Of a DNA stretch of 64,000 nt, positions 44,843 through 53,487 are shown one piece after another; position 1 is the first letter of the stretch, and the number at the start of each line of letters is the position of its first letter. The stretch covers positions 1 to 64,000 of the forward strand of contig JAUJMQ010000003.1 of NCBI GenBank assembly GCA_030446775.1. Reading direction: 5' to 3'. The DNA is from Egibacteraceae bacterium (GTDB taxonomy: Bacteria > Actinomycetota > Nitriliruptoria > Euzebyales > Egibacteraceae). A model generated the notes under the pieces. The model had not been told where the DNA came from and did no database searches. It was given only the letters and a program-made list of their open reading frames with translations. The position numbers and the translations under genes were made by a program.

Positions 44843-46297
44843 GTGACGCTCGACCTCGTGCGACGGGAGGTCGCCGCCGCCCTGCCGGACGACTGCCTGG
44901 TCACCCGGCCGGCGCAGCTGCGGACCTACGAATGCGACGGGCTGACCGGCTACCGCGTCGCACCGGGCCTCGTGGTGCTGCCGACGACGACAGCCCAGGT
45001 CGCGGCCGTGGTCCGGGCGTGCGCCCGCCACGGCGTCCCGTTCGTCGCCCGCGGCGCCGGCAGCGGGCTGTCCGGGGGTGCGCTGCCCGTCGCCGAGGGC
45101 GTCCTCATAGGGCTGTCGCGGATGCGGCGGATCGTCTCCGTGGACCTGGTCAACCAGCGGATGGTCGTCGAGCCGGGCGTGACGAACGCCGAGATCTCCA
45201 AGGCCGTGGCGGCGCACGGCCTGTACTACGCACCCGACCCCTCCAGCCAGATCGTGTGCACGATCGGGGGCAACGTCGCGGAGAACTCCGGCGGTGCGCA
45301 CTGCCTGAAGTACGGGTTCACCACCCACCACGTTCTCGGCCTGGAGGTGGTCACCCCGGGTGGCGACGTCGTGCAGCTGGGCGGTGACGGCGTGGACGTC
45401 CCGGGCTACGACCTGCGCGGCGTGTTCGTCGGCGCGGAGGGCACCGTCGGCATCGCGACGAAGGTCACGGTCCGGTTGCTGCGCGTCCCCGAGGCGGTGC
45501 GCACCCTCGTCGCGGACTTCTCCGATCCCGCCACCGCCGGGGACGCGGTCAGCGCCATCATCGCCGACGGCATCGTGCCCGCTGCGGTCGAGATGCTCGA
45601 CACCCTCGCGATCGAGGCCTGCGAGGCCGCCACCGGCGCCGGCTACTCGACCGACACCGGCGCCGCGCTCGTCGTCGAGCTCGACGGGCCGGACGCGGAG
45701 GTGGCGGCCGAGTTCGAGGCCGTCGAGCGCATCTGCCGCGACACCGGCGCGACGAGGATCCGCATCGCCGGCGACGCCGCCGAGCGGGCGCTCATCTGGA
45801 AGGGGCGCAAGGCGGCGTTCGCGGCCATGGGCAGGCTGTCGCCCGACTACTTCGTCCAGGACGGCGTCATCCCCCGCCAGCGACTCGGCGAGGCGCTCGC
45901 GCGGATCGCCGAGATGGCGTCGGCCGAGGGGCTGCGCGTCGCCAACGTCTTCCACGCCGGCGACGGCAACCTCCACCCGCTGGTGCTGTACGACGCCGCC
46001 CGGCAGGGCGAGGCCGACCGCGCCGAGCAGCTCGCGACCGCGATCGTCGTGCTGTGCGTGGAGATGGGCGGCTCGATCACCGGTGAGCACGGCGTCGGGA
46101 CAGACAAGGCCTGCTCGATGCCCAAGATGTTCTCCGAGGGCGAGCTGGCGGTGATGGCGCGGGTGCGCGCGGCGTTCGACCCGGACGGCATCGCCAACCC
46201 CGGCAAGGTGTTCCCGACCCCGCGGCTGTGCGGGGAGCGACCGGGGCCGTACCGCCCCCACCCGCTCGAGGCGGCGGGCCTGGTGGAGCGACTGTGA
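44843..46297 (+). CDS. glcD: Glycolate oxidase subunit GlcD (FAD-linked oxidase)
   Basis: Flavin subunit oxidising glycolate to glyoxylate. The FAD-binding region shows FVARGAGSGLSGGALP and IVCTIGGNVAENSGGAHCLKYGFTTHHVLGLEVV; the C-terminal domain shows LRVANVFHAGDGNLHPLVLYD and GGSITGEHGVGTDKACSMPKMFS. The 484-residue length is typical. GTG 44843 follows GGGGAG. It is first of glcD-glcE-glcF, and the stop overlaps the next GTG by 4 bp. D-lactate or another 2-hydroxy acid is an alternative substrate for this family, but the three-gene set favours glycolate. Confidence 0.92.
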   Translation: MTLDLVRREVAAALPDDCLVTRPAQLRTYECDGLTGYRVAPGLVVLPTTTAQVAAVVRACARHGVPFVARGAGSGLSGGALPVAEGVLIGLSRMRRIVSVDLVNQRMVVEPGVTNAEISKAVAAHGLYYAPDPSSQIVCTIGGNVAENSGGAHCLKYGFTTHHVLGLEVVTPGGDVVQLGGDGVDVPGYDLRGVFVGAEGTVGIATKVTVRLLRVPEAVRTLVADFSDPATAGDAVSAIIADGIVPAAVEMLDTLAIEACEAATGAGYSTDTGAALVVELDGPDAEVAAEFEAVERICRDTGATRIRIAGDAAERALIWKGRKAAFAAMGRLSPDYFVQDGVIPRQRLGEALARIAEMASAEGLRVANVFHAGDGNLHPLVLYDAARQGEADRAEQLATAIVVLCVEMGGSITGEHGVGTDKACSMPKMFSEGELAVMARVRAAFDPDGIANPGKVFPTPRLCGERPGPYRPHPLEAAGLVERL

Positions 46298-46350
46298 CCT
46301 CGCGCGACATGGCCGGCGGGCAGACCGCGGCGCCGGTGCAGCCGCTGTGA
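46294..46350 (+). other. Short ORF duplicating the start of glcE
   Basis: GTG at 46294 (overlapping the glcD stop) opens VTSRDMAGGQTAAPVQPL-stop, 18 codons. It resembles the true GlcE start VTSPAVTGAQTSAPVPTL, which begins 53 bp later and overlaps this short ORF by GTGA. The arrangement looks like a partial tandem duplication whose first copy is now a relay ORF keeping translational coupling from glcD to glcE. Confidence 0.55.
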
Positions 46351-47567
46351 CCTCGCCGGCCGTGACGGGCGCGCAGACGTCGGCGCCGGTGCCGACCCTG
46401 CGCCCGGCCGACCTCGGGGAGGCCCGCGACGCCGTGCGCGACACCCCCGGGGCGCTGCTGTTCGCCGGCGGCGGTACCAAGTCGCAGTGGGGCGCGCGCC
46501 CGGAGCGGGTCGACGCGGTCGTGTCGACGGCCGGGCTCGACGCGCTGGTCGACCACAGCGCCGGCGACATGGTCGCCGTCGTGGGTGCCGGCCTGCCGCT
46601 CGCGCGGCTGCAGGCGTCGCTCGCCGGCGCCGGGCAGTGGCTGGCGCTGGACCCTCCGCACACCCCCGACGGGGCCACGCTCGGCGGCCTGTTCGCCGCG
46701 AACGACGCCGGGCCCCGGCGGCAGCGCTACGGCAGCCTGCGCGACCTCGTCATCGGCGTGACCGTGGTGCTGGCCGACGGGTCGGTCGGCAGGGGCGGCG
46801 GCCGGGTCGTCAAGAACGTCGCCGGCTTCGACCTCATGCGGCTGCTGTGCGGCTCGCTGGGAACCCTCGGGTTGGTGACGGAGCTCGTCGTGCGGCTGCA
46901 CCCGCTGCCGGAGAGCGGCGCGACCCTGCGGCTGCCCGCCGACCCCCTCACCGCGACGGCGCTGACGACCGCGCTGCTGGCCTCCACCGCCGTCCCAAGC
47001 GCCATGGAGGCCGGCGAAGGGGCGCTGTGGGTCCGCATCGAGGGACGCCAGGCGGGCGTCGGTGCCCAGACCGAGACGGTGCACCGGCTCGCCCGCGACC
47101 TCGGCGTCGACGGCGTCGAGGAGCTCACCGGCGACGACGAGGCGCGCGCCTGGGAGCGGCTGACCGCGGCGCACGGCGGCGGCGCACAGACGACGACGGC
47201 CCGGGCCGCGACGCTGCCTGACCGTCTCGCCGGCGTCGCCCGGGCGTTGGAGCAGGCTGCCGGCGCGGTCCCGGACGTCCAGGCCGAGCTCGTCAGCTCG
47301 GCCGGGATCGGCCTGCACACCGCCCGCCTGCGCGGCGGCGACCCGGCCGGGCATGCCGCTGTGGTCGCCGGCTGGCGCCGCGGGGTGGCGGCGCTCGGCG
47401 GCACCGTCGTCCTGCGCGACCGTGTGGACGGCGTCGACGCCTCGGTCGACCCGTGGCTGGACCCGGGCGTCGCGCCACCGTCGGCGCTGCCGCTCATGCG
47501 CCGGATGAAACACGCCCTCGACCCGCAGCGGCGCTGCGCGCCGGGACGCTTCCTGGGAGGACTGTGA
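46347..47567 (+). CDS. glcE: Glycolate oxidase subunit GlcE (FAD-binding)
   Basis: Second flavin-binding subunit of the glycolate oxidase complex. Family motifs: ALLFAGGGTKSQWGARP, LALDPPHTPDGATLGGLFAANDAGPRRQRYGSLRDLVIG, GRVVKNVAGFDLMRLLCGSLGTLGLVTELVV and the end RRMKHALDPQRRCAPGRFLGG. The 406-residue length is slightly longer than usual, with an N-terminal extension of about 20 residues. GTG 46347 overlaps the relay ORF. The glcF start follows the stop with a single base between, so all three subunits are coupled. Confidence 0.92.
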   Translation: MTSPAVTGAQTSAPVPTLRPADLGEARDAVRDTPGALLFAGGGTKSQWGARPERVDAVVSTAGLDALVDHSAGDMVAVVGAGLPLARLQASLAGAGQWLALDPPHTPDGATLGGLFAANDAGPRRQRYGSLRDLVIGVTVVLADGSVGRGGGRVVKNVAGFDLMRLLCGSLGTLGLVTELVVRLHPLPESGATLRLPADPLTATALTTALLASTAVPSAMEAGEGALWVRIEGRQAGVGAQTETVHRLARDLGVDGVEELTGDDEARAWERLTAAHGGGAQTTTARAATLPDRLAGVARALEQAAGAVPDVQAELVSSAGIGLHTARLRGGDPAGHAAVVAGWRRGVAALGGTVVLRDRVDGVDASVDPWLDPGVAPPSALPLMRRMKHALDPQRRCAPGRFLGGL

Positions 47568-47568
47568 C

Positions 47569-48966
47569 GTGACGACGACGAGCGCGGGCGACGGCCTGCC
47601 ACCCGGACAGCCGGGGGTCGGCGACCCCGGGACCGTCGTCACCGGTGTCGACGTCGCGGCCGGGGCCGGCGCCTTCGACGCGTTCCACCCACCCTCGGCC
47701 GACCGCATCGACGACTGCGTGCACTGCGGCTTCTGCCTGCCCACCTGCCCGACCTACGCGCTGTGGGGCGAGGAGATGGACAGCCCCCGCGGTCGCATCT
47801 ACCTGATGCGCATGGGGCTGGAGGGCGACGTCGCGATGGACGACACGTTCGTCACCCACTTCGACCGGTGCCTGGGCTGCATGGCGTGCCTGACCGCCTG
47901 CCCGTCGGGGGTCCGCTACGACGAGCTCATCGAGGCGACGCGCGCCCAGATCGAGCGCAACTACGAGCGCCGCGCCGACGACCGGTGGTTCCGCGCCGCG
48001 ATCTTCGCGCTGTTCCCCCACCCCTCCCGGCTGCGGGCCGCGGCGGTCGGCGGGTGGCTGTACCAGCGGCTGCACGGCGACACGGTCGTCGGCTTCCTGG
48101 GCCTGGACGCGTGGCTGCCGCCCCGCGCCCGGGCGCTGCAGTCGCTGCTGCCCGACATCTCGCTGCGGGACCTGCGCCGGCGCACCCCGGCGCGCACCCC
48201 CGCCACCGGCGAGAAGCGACTGACCGTGGGGCTGCTCACCGGCTGCGTGCAGTCCGTGTTCTTCACGCGCGTCAACGACGCGACCGTGCGGGTCCTGGCC
48301 GCCGAGGGGTGCGAGGTCGTCGCGCCGCCGGAGCAGCGCTGCTGCGGGGCGCTCGGCGTGCACGCCGGTCGGGAAGCCTCCGCCGCCGACCTCGCGCGCG
48401 CCGCGGTCGACACGTTCACCGCCGCCGGCGTCGACATCGTGGTCACGAACGCCGCCGGCTGCGGCTCGACGATGAAGGAGTACGGGCACCTGCTGCGCGA
48501 CGACCCGGCCTACGCCGAGCGTGCGGCCGCGCTCGCGGCGAAGGTCCGCGACGTCACCGAGGTGCTCGACAGCCTCGAGCCGCGCGCACCCCGCCACCCG
48601 ATTCCCGCGACGGTCGCCTACCACGACGCCTGCCACCTGGCCCACGCCCAGGGGGTCCGCGCGGAACCCCGCCGCGTGCTGCGGTCGATTCCCGGCCTGC
48701 AGGTGGCCGAGGTCGCCGAGCCGGAGCTGTGCTGCGGGTCGGCGGGGATCTACAACCTCGTCGAGCCGGACGCCGCCGAGGCTTTGGGACGGCGCAAGGC
48801 GGCGAACATCGCCGCGACCGGCGCCGCCGCGGTCGCGACGGGGAACCCCGGTTGCCTGCTGCAGCTGCGGCGCTACCTCGACCTGCCGATGCTGCACCCC
48901 GTCGAGCTGCTCGACGCCTCCCAGCGCGGCGTCGACCCGCTGCCCGTAGTCAAGGAGCCGCCGTGA
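47569..48966 (+). CDS. glcF: Glycolate oxidase iron-sulfur subunit GlcF
   Basis: Electron-transfer subunit passing electrons from the flavin subunits toward the quinone pool. Two 4Fe-4S sites: CVHCGFCLPTCPTYAL and CLGCMACLTACPSG. Two cysteine-rich (CCG) domains follow: QRCCGALGVHAG with NAAGCGSTMKEY, and ACHLAHAQG with ELCCGSAGIYN. The length is 465 residues, with an N-terminal Gly-rich extension of about 40 residues. The next gene starts inside its stop (GTGA). Confidence 0.93.
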   Translation: MTTTSAGDGLPPGQPGVGDPGTVVTGVDVAAGAGAFDAFHPPSADRIDDCVHCGFCLPTCPTYALWGEEMDSPRGRIYLMRMGLEGDVAMDDTFVTHFDRCLGCMACLTACPSGVRYDELIEATRAQIERNYERRADDRWFRAAIFALFPHPSRLRAAAVGGWLYQRLHGDTVVGFLGLDAWLPPRARALQSLLPDISLRDLRRRTPARTPATGEKRLTVGLLTGCVQSVFFTRVNDATVRVLAAEGCEVVAPPEQRCCGALGVHAGREASAADLARAAVDTFTAAGVDIVVTNAAGCGSTMKEYGHLLRDDPAYAERAAALAAKVRDVTEVLDSLEPRAPRHPIPATVAYHDACHLAHAQGVRAEPRRVLRSIPGLQVAEVAEPELCCGSAGIYNLVEPDAAEALGRRKAANIAATGAAAVATGNPGCLLQLRRYLDLPMLHPVELLDASQRGVDPLPVVKEPP

Positions 48967-49913
48967 TCACCGTCCCGTTCTCCTCCCGCGCCGACGACGC
49001 CGCCCGGCCGTCGCGCCTGCGCCGGTCGTGCCTGGCCGTGCCCGGCTCGGACCCGAAGATGATGGCCAAGGCCGCGTCCAGCGAGGCCGACCAGGTCTTT
49101 TTGGACCTCGAGGACGCGGTCGCCCCGAACGCGAAGAAGGACGCCCGCCCGAAGGTCGTGCAGGCCCTCAACGCCAACGACTACGGCGACAAGGTCGTCG
49201 TCGTGCGCGTCAACGACGCGACCACCCGGTACTGCTACGACGACGTCATCGAGGTCGTCCGCGGCGCCGGCGCGAAGCTGGACTGCCTGATGATCCCCAA
49301 GGTCCAGAACGCCGGGCAGCTGTGGTTCGTCGAGAACCTGCTCAACCAGCTCGAGGCCGACCTCGAGCTCGACCGGCGGATCGGGCTGGAGGTGCAGATC
49401 GAGACGGGCACCGGCTCGGTCAACATGACCGAGATCGTCCACGTCACCGACCGCATCGAGGCGCTGATCTTCGGTCCGGGTGACTACGCCGCGAACCAGG
49501 GCGTCCCGCAGCTGGAGCTGGGGATGATCGAGCGTGACTACCCCGGCCACCAGTGGCACTACATCATGGCCCAGATCGTGAACAACGCCCGCGCGGTCGG
49601 CTGCGACGCCGTGGACGGACCCTACGGCGACTACGGCGACGCGGACGGCTACCGGGAGTCCGCGACCCGCGCGAAGCTGCTGGGCATCGACGGCAAGTGG
49701 TGCATCCACCCGTCGCAGATCGCCATCGCCAACGAGGTGTTCACGCCGTCCAAGGATCAGTACGACTACGCCGAGCGGCTCCTGGCCGCCTACACCGAGG
49801 CCACCCAGGCCGGCAAGGGCGCCGCGTCGCTGGACGGCAAGATGATCGACGAGGCCTCCCGCAAGATGGCCGAGAAGCTGGCGGCCCGCGGGCGCGCCGC
49901 CGGCCTTGGCTGA
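48963..49913 (+). CDS. HpcH/HpaI aldolase, L-malyl-CoA / beta-methylmalyl-CoA lyase type
   Basis: Reversibly joins glyoxylate with acetyl-CoA or propionyl-CoA. CitE-superfamily features: RSCLAVPGSDPKMMAKAA, QVFLDLEDAVAPNAKKDAR, LMIPKVQNA, EVQIETGTGSVNM (metal Glu), LIFGPGDYAANQG (metal Asp) and GKWCIHPSQIAIANEVFTPS. The 316-residue length and FGPGDYAANQGVP motif favour malyl-CoA lyase over citrate lyase beta. The GTG start overlaps the glcF stop, so glyoxylate made by GlcDEF has a coupled route into C4 metabolism. HMG-CoA or citramalyl-CoA cleavage are alternatives. Confidence 0.87.
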   Translation: MITVPFSSRADDAARPSRLRRSCLAVPGSDPKMMAKAASSEADQVFLDLEDAVAPNAKKDARPKVVQALNANDYGDKVVVVRVNDATTRYCYDDVIEVVRGAGAKLDCLMIPKVQNAGQLWFVENLLNQLEADLELDRRIGLEVQIETGTGSVNMTEIVHVTDRIEALIFGPGDYAANQGVPQLELGMIERDYPGHQWHYIMAQIVNNARAVGCDAVDGPYGDYGDADGYRESATRAKLLGIDGKWCIHPSQIAIANEVFTPSKDQYDYAERLLAAYTEATQAGKGAASLDGKMIDEASRKMAEKLAARGRAAGLG

Positions 49914-50421
49914 GGCCGCGCACCTGGTGGACACGGGCCCGGGCGTCGGTGAGCCGGCGCCCGACTTCTGCCTGACCTCCGACGCCTTCGAGCCGGTCAC
50001 CCTGTCGGCGCTGCGCGGCCGGCCGGTCGTGCTCGTGTTCGTGCCGATGGCGTTCAGCCCCACCTGCGAGGGCGAGTTCTGCGCCCTGCGCGACGACCTG
50101 GACGGGCTCGCCCGGCTCGACGCCTGTGTCCTGGGCGTCAGCGTCGACTCCCGCTGGGTGCTCAAGGCCTGGGGCGAGCAGCAGCGCTTCGGCTTCCCGC
50201 TGCTCGCCGACTTCCACCCCAAGGGTGAGGTCGCCCGCCGCTACGGCGCCTACGACGAGCACAAGGGGTACGCCCGGCGCCGGACGTTCGTGATCGACCG
50301 CGACGGGATCGTCCGCGACGTCGTCGCGTCCGACCAGCTGAAGGTCGCGCGCGACCTCGACGCCTACCGGCGCGCCCTGGACCGGCTGGCGCGACAGGGC
50401 GTGGCCGGCTCGGGCGGATGA
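49906..50421 (+). CDS. Peroxiredoxin, AhpE-like one-Cys type
   Basis: Reduces peroxides, plausibly the hydrogen peroxide produced by flavin oxidation nearby. The peroxidatic Cys is in FVPMAFSPTCEGEFCALRD, with PDFCLTSDAFEPVTLSALRG before it, and FPLLADFHPKGEVARRYGAY, RRTFVIDRDGIVR after it. A second Cys sits four residues after the first. The length is about 171 residues from TTG 49906, or 164 from GTG 49927 (VDTGPGVGEPAPDF), which matches family starts better. It overlaps both neighbours and belongs to the glycolate operon. Confidence 0.88.
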   Translation: MAEAAHLVDTGPGVGEPAPDFCLTSDAFEPVTLSALRGRPVVLVFVPMAFSPTCEGEFCALRDDLDGLARLDACVLGVSVDSRWVLKAWGEQQRFGFPLLADFHPKGEVARRYGAYDEHKGYARRRTFVIDRDGIVRDVVASDQLKVARDLDAYRRALDRLARQGVAGSGG

Positions 50422-50861
50422 TCAGCACGGAGGTCTACGCCGTCGGGCGCATGACCGGCGCGCAGCTGTGGGCGGTGGTCGGCGACCCGTGGCGGCTGCC
50501 GGAGTGGACCGACGCCGACGCCGTCCGCGCCGTCGACCCTGAGCCGGTCGAGGTCGGCACCGCCATCGCGACCGTCGAGGGTGGCGCGGCGCGGACGTGG
50601 CGGGTGACCACCGAGGCCCGCTGGCTGCGGGAGATGAGCGCGACGACCGACGCCGGCGAGCTCGCGCTGGGCTACCGGGTGGTGCGCGACCCGCTCGGCT
50701 GCCGGTTGATCCTCGCCGCGGGGCTGGAGCCCGGCGCGGGCCGGGGTCGCCGGTCGCTCCTGCGGTCGCTGCGCGCACGCGTCGTGGACGCCCCCATGCT
50801 CCGCTCGCACCTGGACCGGTGGTCCGGCGCGGCGCTGCGGGCCGCCGACCCCGACGGTTGA
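50418..50861 (+). CDS. SRPBCC (START-like) family protein
   Basis: Small ligand-binding fold: ISTEVYAVGRMTGAQLWAVVGDPWRLPEWTDADAVRAV at the N terminus is the usual SRPBCC start, and RMTGAQ/LWAVVGDP fits the first helix. The C-terminal helix is RSLRARVVDAPMLRSHLDRWSGAAL. The ATG overlaps the peroxiredoxin stop (ATGA). The length is 147 residues. Ligand unknown; probably last gene of the glcDEF operon. Confidence 0.82.
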   Translation: MISTEVYAVGRMTGAQLWAVVGDPWRLPEWTDADAVRAVDPEPVEVGTAIATVEGGAARTWRVTTEARWLREMSATTDAGELALGYRVVRDPLGCRLILAAGLEPGAGRGRRSLLRSLRARVVDAPMLRSHLDRWSGAALRAADPDG

Positions 50862-50952
50862 GCCCCGCTGTCGACAGCGCCGGCCCCGGGGGGTGGGCGC
50901 GGTCGGACGGCGCCCAACGGCGGCTTGCCCGTCGGGTCACACGCGGCCGCGC

Positions 50953-51672
50953 TCACCTGTCGCCGGCCGGGCGGCCGAGGTGGACCGGGTCGCCGACGCG
51001 CACCGGCCCCGGCCGCAGCACCTCGGCGTAGACGCCCACGCGGGAGTCGCGGGTCCGGCGCAGCCGAGGCAGCAGATCCGGCTCGGCCGCCAGCCCCGGC
51101 TGGGCCTGGTTGACCACGGTGCACCGGACCGTCGGCTTGACGATCCGCAGCACGACGTCCTCGACCGACACCTCCTCGCCGACCCAGGCGTCCTCGGTGC
51201 CGCCGTCGCGCAGGTCGACGACGAGGTTCGGGCGGAAGCGCCGGCGGTCCCAGCCGTCGGCGTCCAGGGTGGCCGTTGAGACGAGGTGCACCGGGCTGTC
51301 GTCGAGATAGGCGCCTGGCGCGGGTGCGGCCACGAGGCGGACGTCGCGCTGCAGCCACGCCGACAGGCGGTCGCCCGCCCGCGGGTCGTCGGCCGCGACC
51401 TCCGCCCCGGTGGGCAGCCGCAGCCATATCCCGGTGTCGCGCGTGACGGCGGCCGCCTCGAGCATCCGTGGGTCGCGCGCCGCGGTGACGGGCTTGCCGT
51501 CCGCGGCCGCGACCACAAGGTGGTGACGGTCTCCGTGCACTCCTCCCACGGCCACCGTCAGCCCGGCCACGCGCTCGCCCTGCATGCCCTTGACCGGGTA
51601 GCGCCACAGCTCGGCCACCGTGCCGGCGATGCTGCGGGCCGCCGAAAGAGCAGGTGCCGGGGAGGTGCTCAT
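50953..51672 (-). CDS. MOSC domain protein
   Basis: N-terminal MOSC beta-barrel (GTVAELWRYPVKGMQGERVAGLTV, GVHGDRHHLVVAAADGK) followed by the MOSC domain with VHLVSTATLD, FRPNLVVD and KPTVRCTVVNQAQPG, whose Cys is the conserved molybdenum/sulfur-handling residue. The ATG at 51672 gives 239 residues. It is divergent from mobA, and both concern molybdenum cofactor, so a role in moco-dependent reduction or sulfuration is likely; the exact reaction is unknown. Confidence 0.88.
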   Translation of the reverse strand: MSTSPAPALSAARSIAGTVAELWRYPVKGMQGERVAGLTVAVGGVHGDRHHLVVAAADGKPVTAARDPRMLEAAAVTRDTGIWLRLPTGAEVAADDPRAGDRLSAWLQRDVRLVAAPAPGAYLDDSPVHLVSTATLDADGWDRRRFRPNLVVDLRDGGTEDAWVGEEVSVEDVVLRIVKPTVRCTVVNQAQPGLAAEPDLLPRLRRTRDSRVGVYAEVLRPGPVRVGDPVHLGRPAGDR

Positions 51673-51758
51673 CGCCGCCCAGGCTAGGACGCCGTGACAC
51701 GCGTCGCGTCGCGCCTGAGCGCCGCCGACGACGGCCCGGCTCACGCCAGGCCACGGCG

Positions 51759-51764
51759 TAGCAT
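51759..51764 (+). promoter_or_regulatory. Leaderless -10 element for mobA
   Basis: TAGCAT lies 6 bp before the GTG start of mobA, which places the transcription start at or next to the start codon. No ribosome binding site is present in the gap, as expected for a leaderless mRNA. Confidence 0.5.
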
Positions 51765-51770
51765 CGCGGC

Positions 51771-52427
51771 GTGCCCTCCGCCTCGCGCCCGCTGACCGGA
51801 GTCGTCCTGGCGGGCGGGACCAGCGTGCGGATGGGCACCGACAAGGCGCTGCTCGAGCTGGGTGGGCGCACCTTGGTGTCGCGGGTGGTGACGGCGCTCG
51901 CGGGCTGCTGCACCGAGGTGCTCGTCGCCTCCGGGGACGGGCTGCGCCTGCCAGGGCCGGGGCTGCGGCAGGTCGCCGACGTCACCCCCGGCGCCGGCCC
52001 GCTCGGTGGTCTCGTCGCAGGGCTGGAGGCGGCCGGGGACGACCTCGTCGCGGTCGTCGCCGTCGACATGCCGTTCGCCGAGCCGGCGGTCCTGCGCCTG
52101 CTCGCCGAGCGGTGGACGGGCGAGCCCGCGGTCGTGCCGGTCGCCCGTGGACGCCTCCAGCCGCTGCACGCGGTGTGGGCGCGCGCGGCCGCTCCCGCCC
52201 TGCGCCTGCGCATCGACGCCGGGCTGCGGTCGCCGACGGGGGCGGCGGAGGCGCTCGGTGCCCGTCTCGTCGCTGAGCCCGAGTGGCGCGCGGCCGGTGT
52301 CACCGGCGCCTGGGCCGACGACATCGACGACCCCGCCGGCTGGCAGGCGTTGCTCACGGCTGTGACGGGGGGCGCTAGGGCCTGTCTCCCGAAGGGAGTC
52401 GCTGGACATGAGCCGCCCGGCGTTTGA
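51771..52427 (+). CDS. mobA: Molybdenum cofactor guanylyltransferase
   Basis: Attaches GMP to molybdopterin to make the guanine dinucleotide cofactor. The nucleotidyltransferase motif is GVVLAGGTSVRMGTDKALLELGG; VTPGAGPLGGLVAGL and VAVDMPFAEPAVLRLLAE (metal-binding Asp) follow, with GRLQPLHAVWAR near residue 128. The length is 218 residues. The final part (ARACLPKGVAGHEPPGV) is encoded by the dispersed repeat at 52375, so the native end may be the TAG at its edge, one base out of frame in a G run. Confidence 0.88.
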   Translation: MPSASRPLTGVVLAGGTSVRMGTDKALLELGGRTLVSRVVTALAGCCTEVLVASGDGLRLPGPGLRQVADVTPGAGPLGGLVAGLEAAGDDLVAVVAVDMPFAEPAVLRLLAERWTGEPAVVPVARGRLQPLHAVWARAAAPALRLRIDAGLRSPTGAAEALGARLVAEPEWRAAGVTGAWADDIDDPAGWQALLTAVTGGARACLPKGVAGHEPPGV

Positions 52428-52439
52428 TGTGCGTCCTAG
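52375..52439 (-). repeat. CTAG-bounded dispersed element, copy 2
   Basis: A 65-bp element whose reverse complement begins CTAGGACGCACATCAAACG and ends GGGAGACAGGCCCTAG, matching copy 1 at 37768-37828 almost throughout, except for a central segment 4 bp longer. It fills the space between the convergent mobA and coaA genes, and its right-hand TAG is the coaA stop codon. Confidence 0.88.
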
Positions 52440-53368
52440 GCGCGACGCAGGTGCACGCCGCGCACCGCGTGGTCGGGTCCCTTGGACAGGATCAGGTGGG
52501 CGCGCTGCCGGGTCGGCGCGATGTTCTCGCGCAGGTTGACGGCGTTGATCTCGTGCCAGATCCCACGGGCCGTCTCGCGGGCCTGCTCGTCGGACAGGGC
52601 CGCGTAGCGGTGGAAGTAGGAGCGCTCGTCGGCGAACACGGTGCGCCGCAGCGTGAGGAACCGCTCGACGTACCAGCACTCGATGTCACGCTCGTCGGCG
52701 TCGACGTAGATCGAGAAGTCGAAGTAGTCCGACACGAACGACCGCGGGGGCCTGCCCCGACCGTCGCCGGTCTGCAGGACGTTGAGGCCCTCGACGATGA
52801 CGATGTCGGGCCGGTCGACGATCTGCACCTCGCCGGGCAGGACGTCGTACTCGCGATGGGAGTAGCGGGGGATCTCGACGCGGGGACGCCCTGCCTTGAC
52901 GTCGGCGACCACCTGCAGCAGCCGGCGCAGGTCGTAGCTCTCCGGAAACCCCTTGCGCGACATGAGCCCGCGCTCCTGTAGAACCTTGTTCGGCAGGAGG
53001 AACCCGTCGGTGGTGACGAGGTCGACCGCGGGGTGGTCTGGCCAGCGGGCGAGCAGCGCCTGCAGGATGCGCGCGGTCGTGCTCTTGCCCACCGCGACGC
53101 TGCCGGCGATGCCGATGACGTAGGGAACCGGCGTGGCCGGGTTGCCCAGGAACCGGTCGGTGACCTGTGACAGCGCGCGGGTGGCGTCGACGTACAGCGT
53201 CAGCAGGCGCGACAGCGGCAGGTACACCGCGGCGACCTCGTCCAGCGACACCTGCTCGTTGAGGCCGCGCAGCCGCGCGAGCTCGGACTCCGACAGCGGC
53301 AGCGGCGTCTCGGCACGCAGCTGCGCCCACCCTTCGTTGGTGAACGACACGTACCGCGACAGCGCCAT
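52436..53368 (-). CDS. coaA: Type I pantothenate kinase
   Basis: Phosphorylates pantothenate in the first step of coenzyme A synthesis. Walker A is [19 protein letters not shown]; other family motifs are [53 protein letters not shown] and [14 protein letters not shown]. The 310-residue length is typical of bacterial CoaA. The stop codon is formed by the edge of the dispersed repeat. A leaderless promoter lies upstream. Confidence 0.96.
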   Translation of the reverse strand: MALSRYVSFTNEGWAQLRAETPLPLSESELARLRGLNEQVSLDEVAAVYLPLSRLLTLYVDATRALSQVTDRFLGNPATPVPYVIGIAGSVAVGKSTTARILQALLARWPDHPAVDLVTTDGFLLPNKVLQERGLMSRKGFPESYDLRRLLQVVADVKAGRPRVEIPRYSHREYDVLPGEVQIVDRPDIVIVEGLNVLQTGDGRGRPPRSFVSDYFDFSIYVDADERDIECWYVERFLTLRRTVFADERSYFHRYAALSDEQARETARGIWHEINAVNLRENIAPTRQRAHLILSKGPDHAVRGVHLRRA

Positions 53369-53375
53369 GACCGGC

Positions 53376-53381
53376 AGCCTA
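53376..53381 (-). promoter_or_regulatory. Leaderless -10 element for coaA
   Basis: Minus-strand TAGGCT lies 7 bp before the coaA ATG (TAGGCT-GCCGGTC-ATG), with no ribosome binding site between. Confidence 0.5.
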
Positions 53382-53487
53382 GAGAGGCGTCCCGCCGCCG
53401 CATCCCGGGCTCAGACGCCGGCGGCGGAACCTGGCGCCGGTCGCGGCCGTCAGCTGCCCGGCACGTCCCCGGAGCGCCAAGCGCGGG

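Noticed and set aside
46327-47744. Long minus-strand ORFs opposite glcE and glcF
   Set aside because: Shadow frames of two well supported subunits with matching family motifs.
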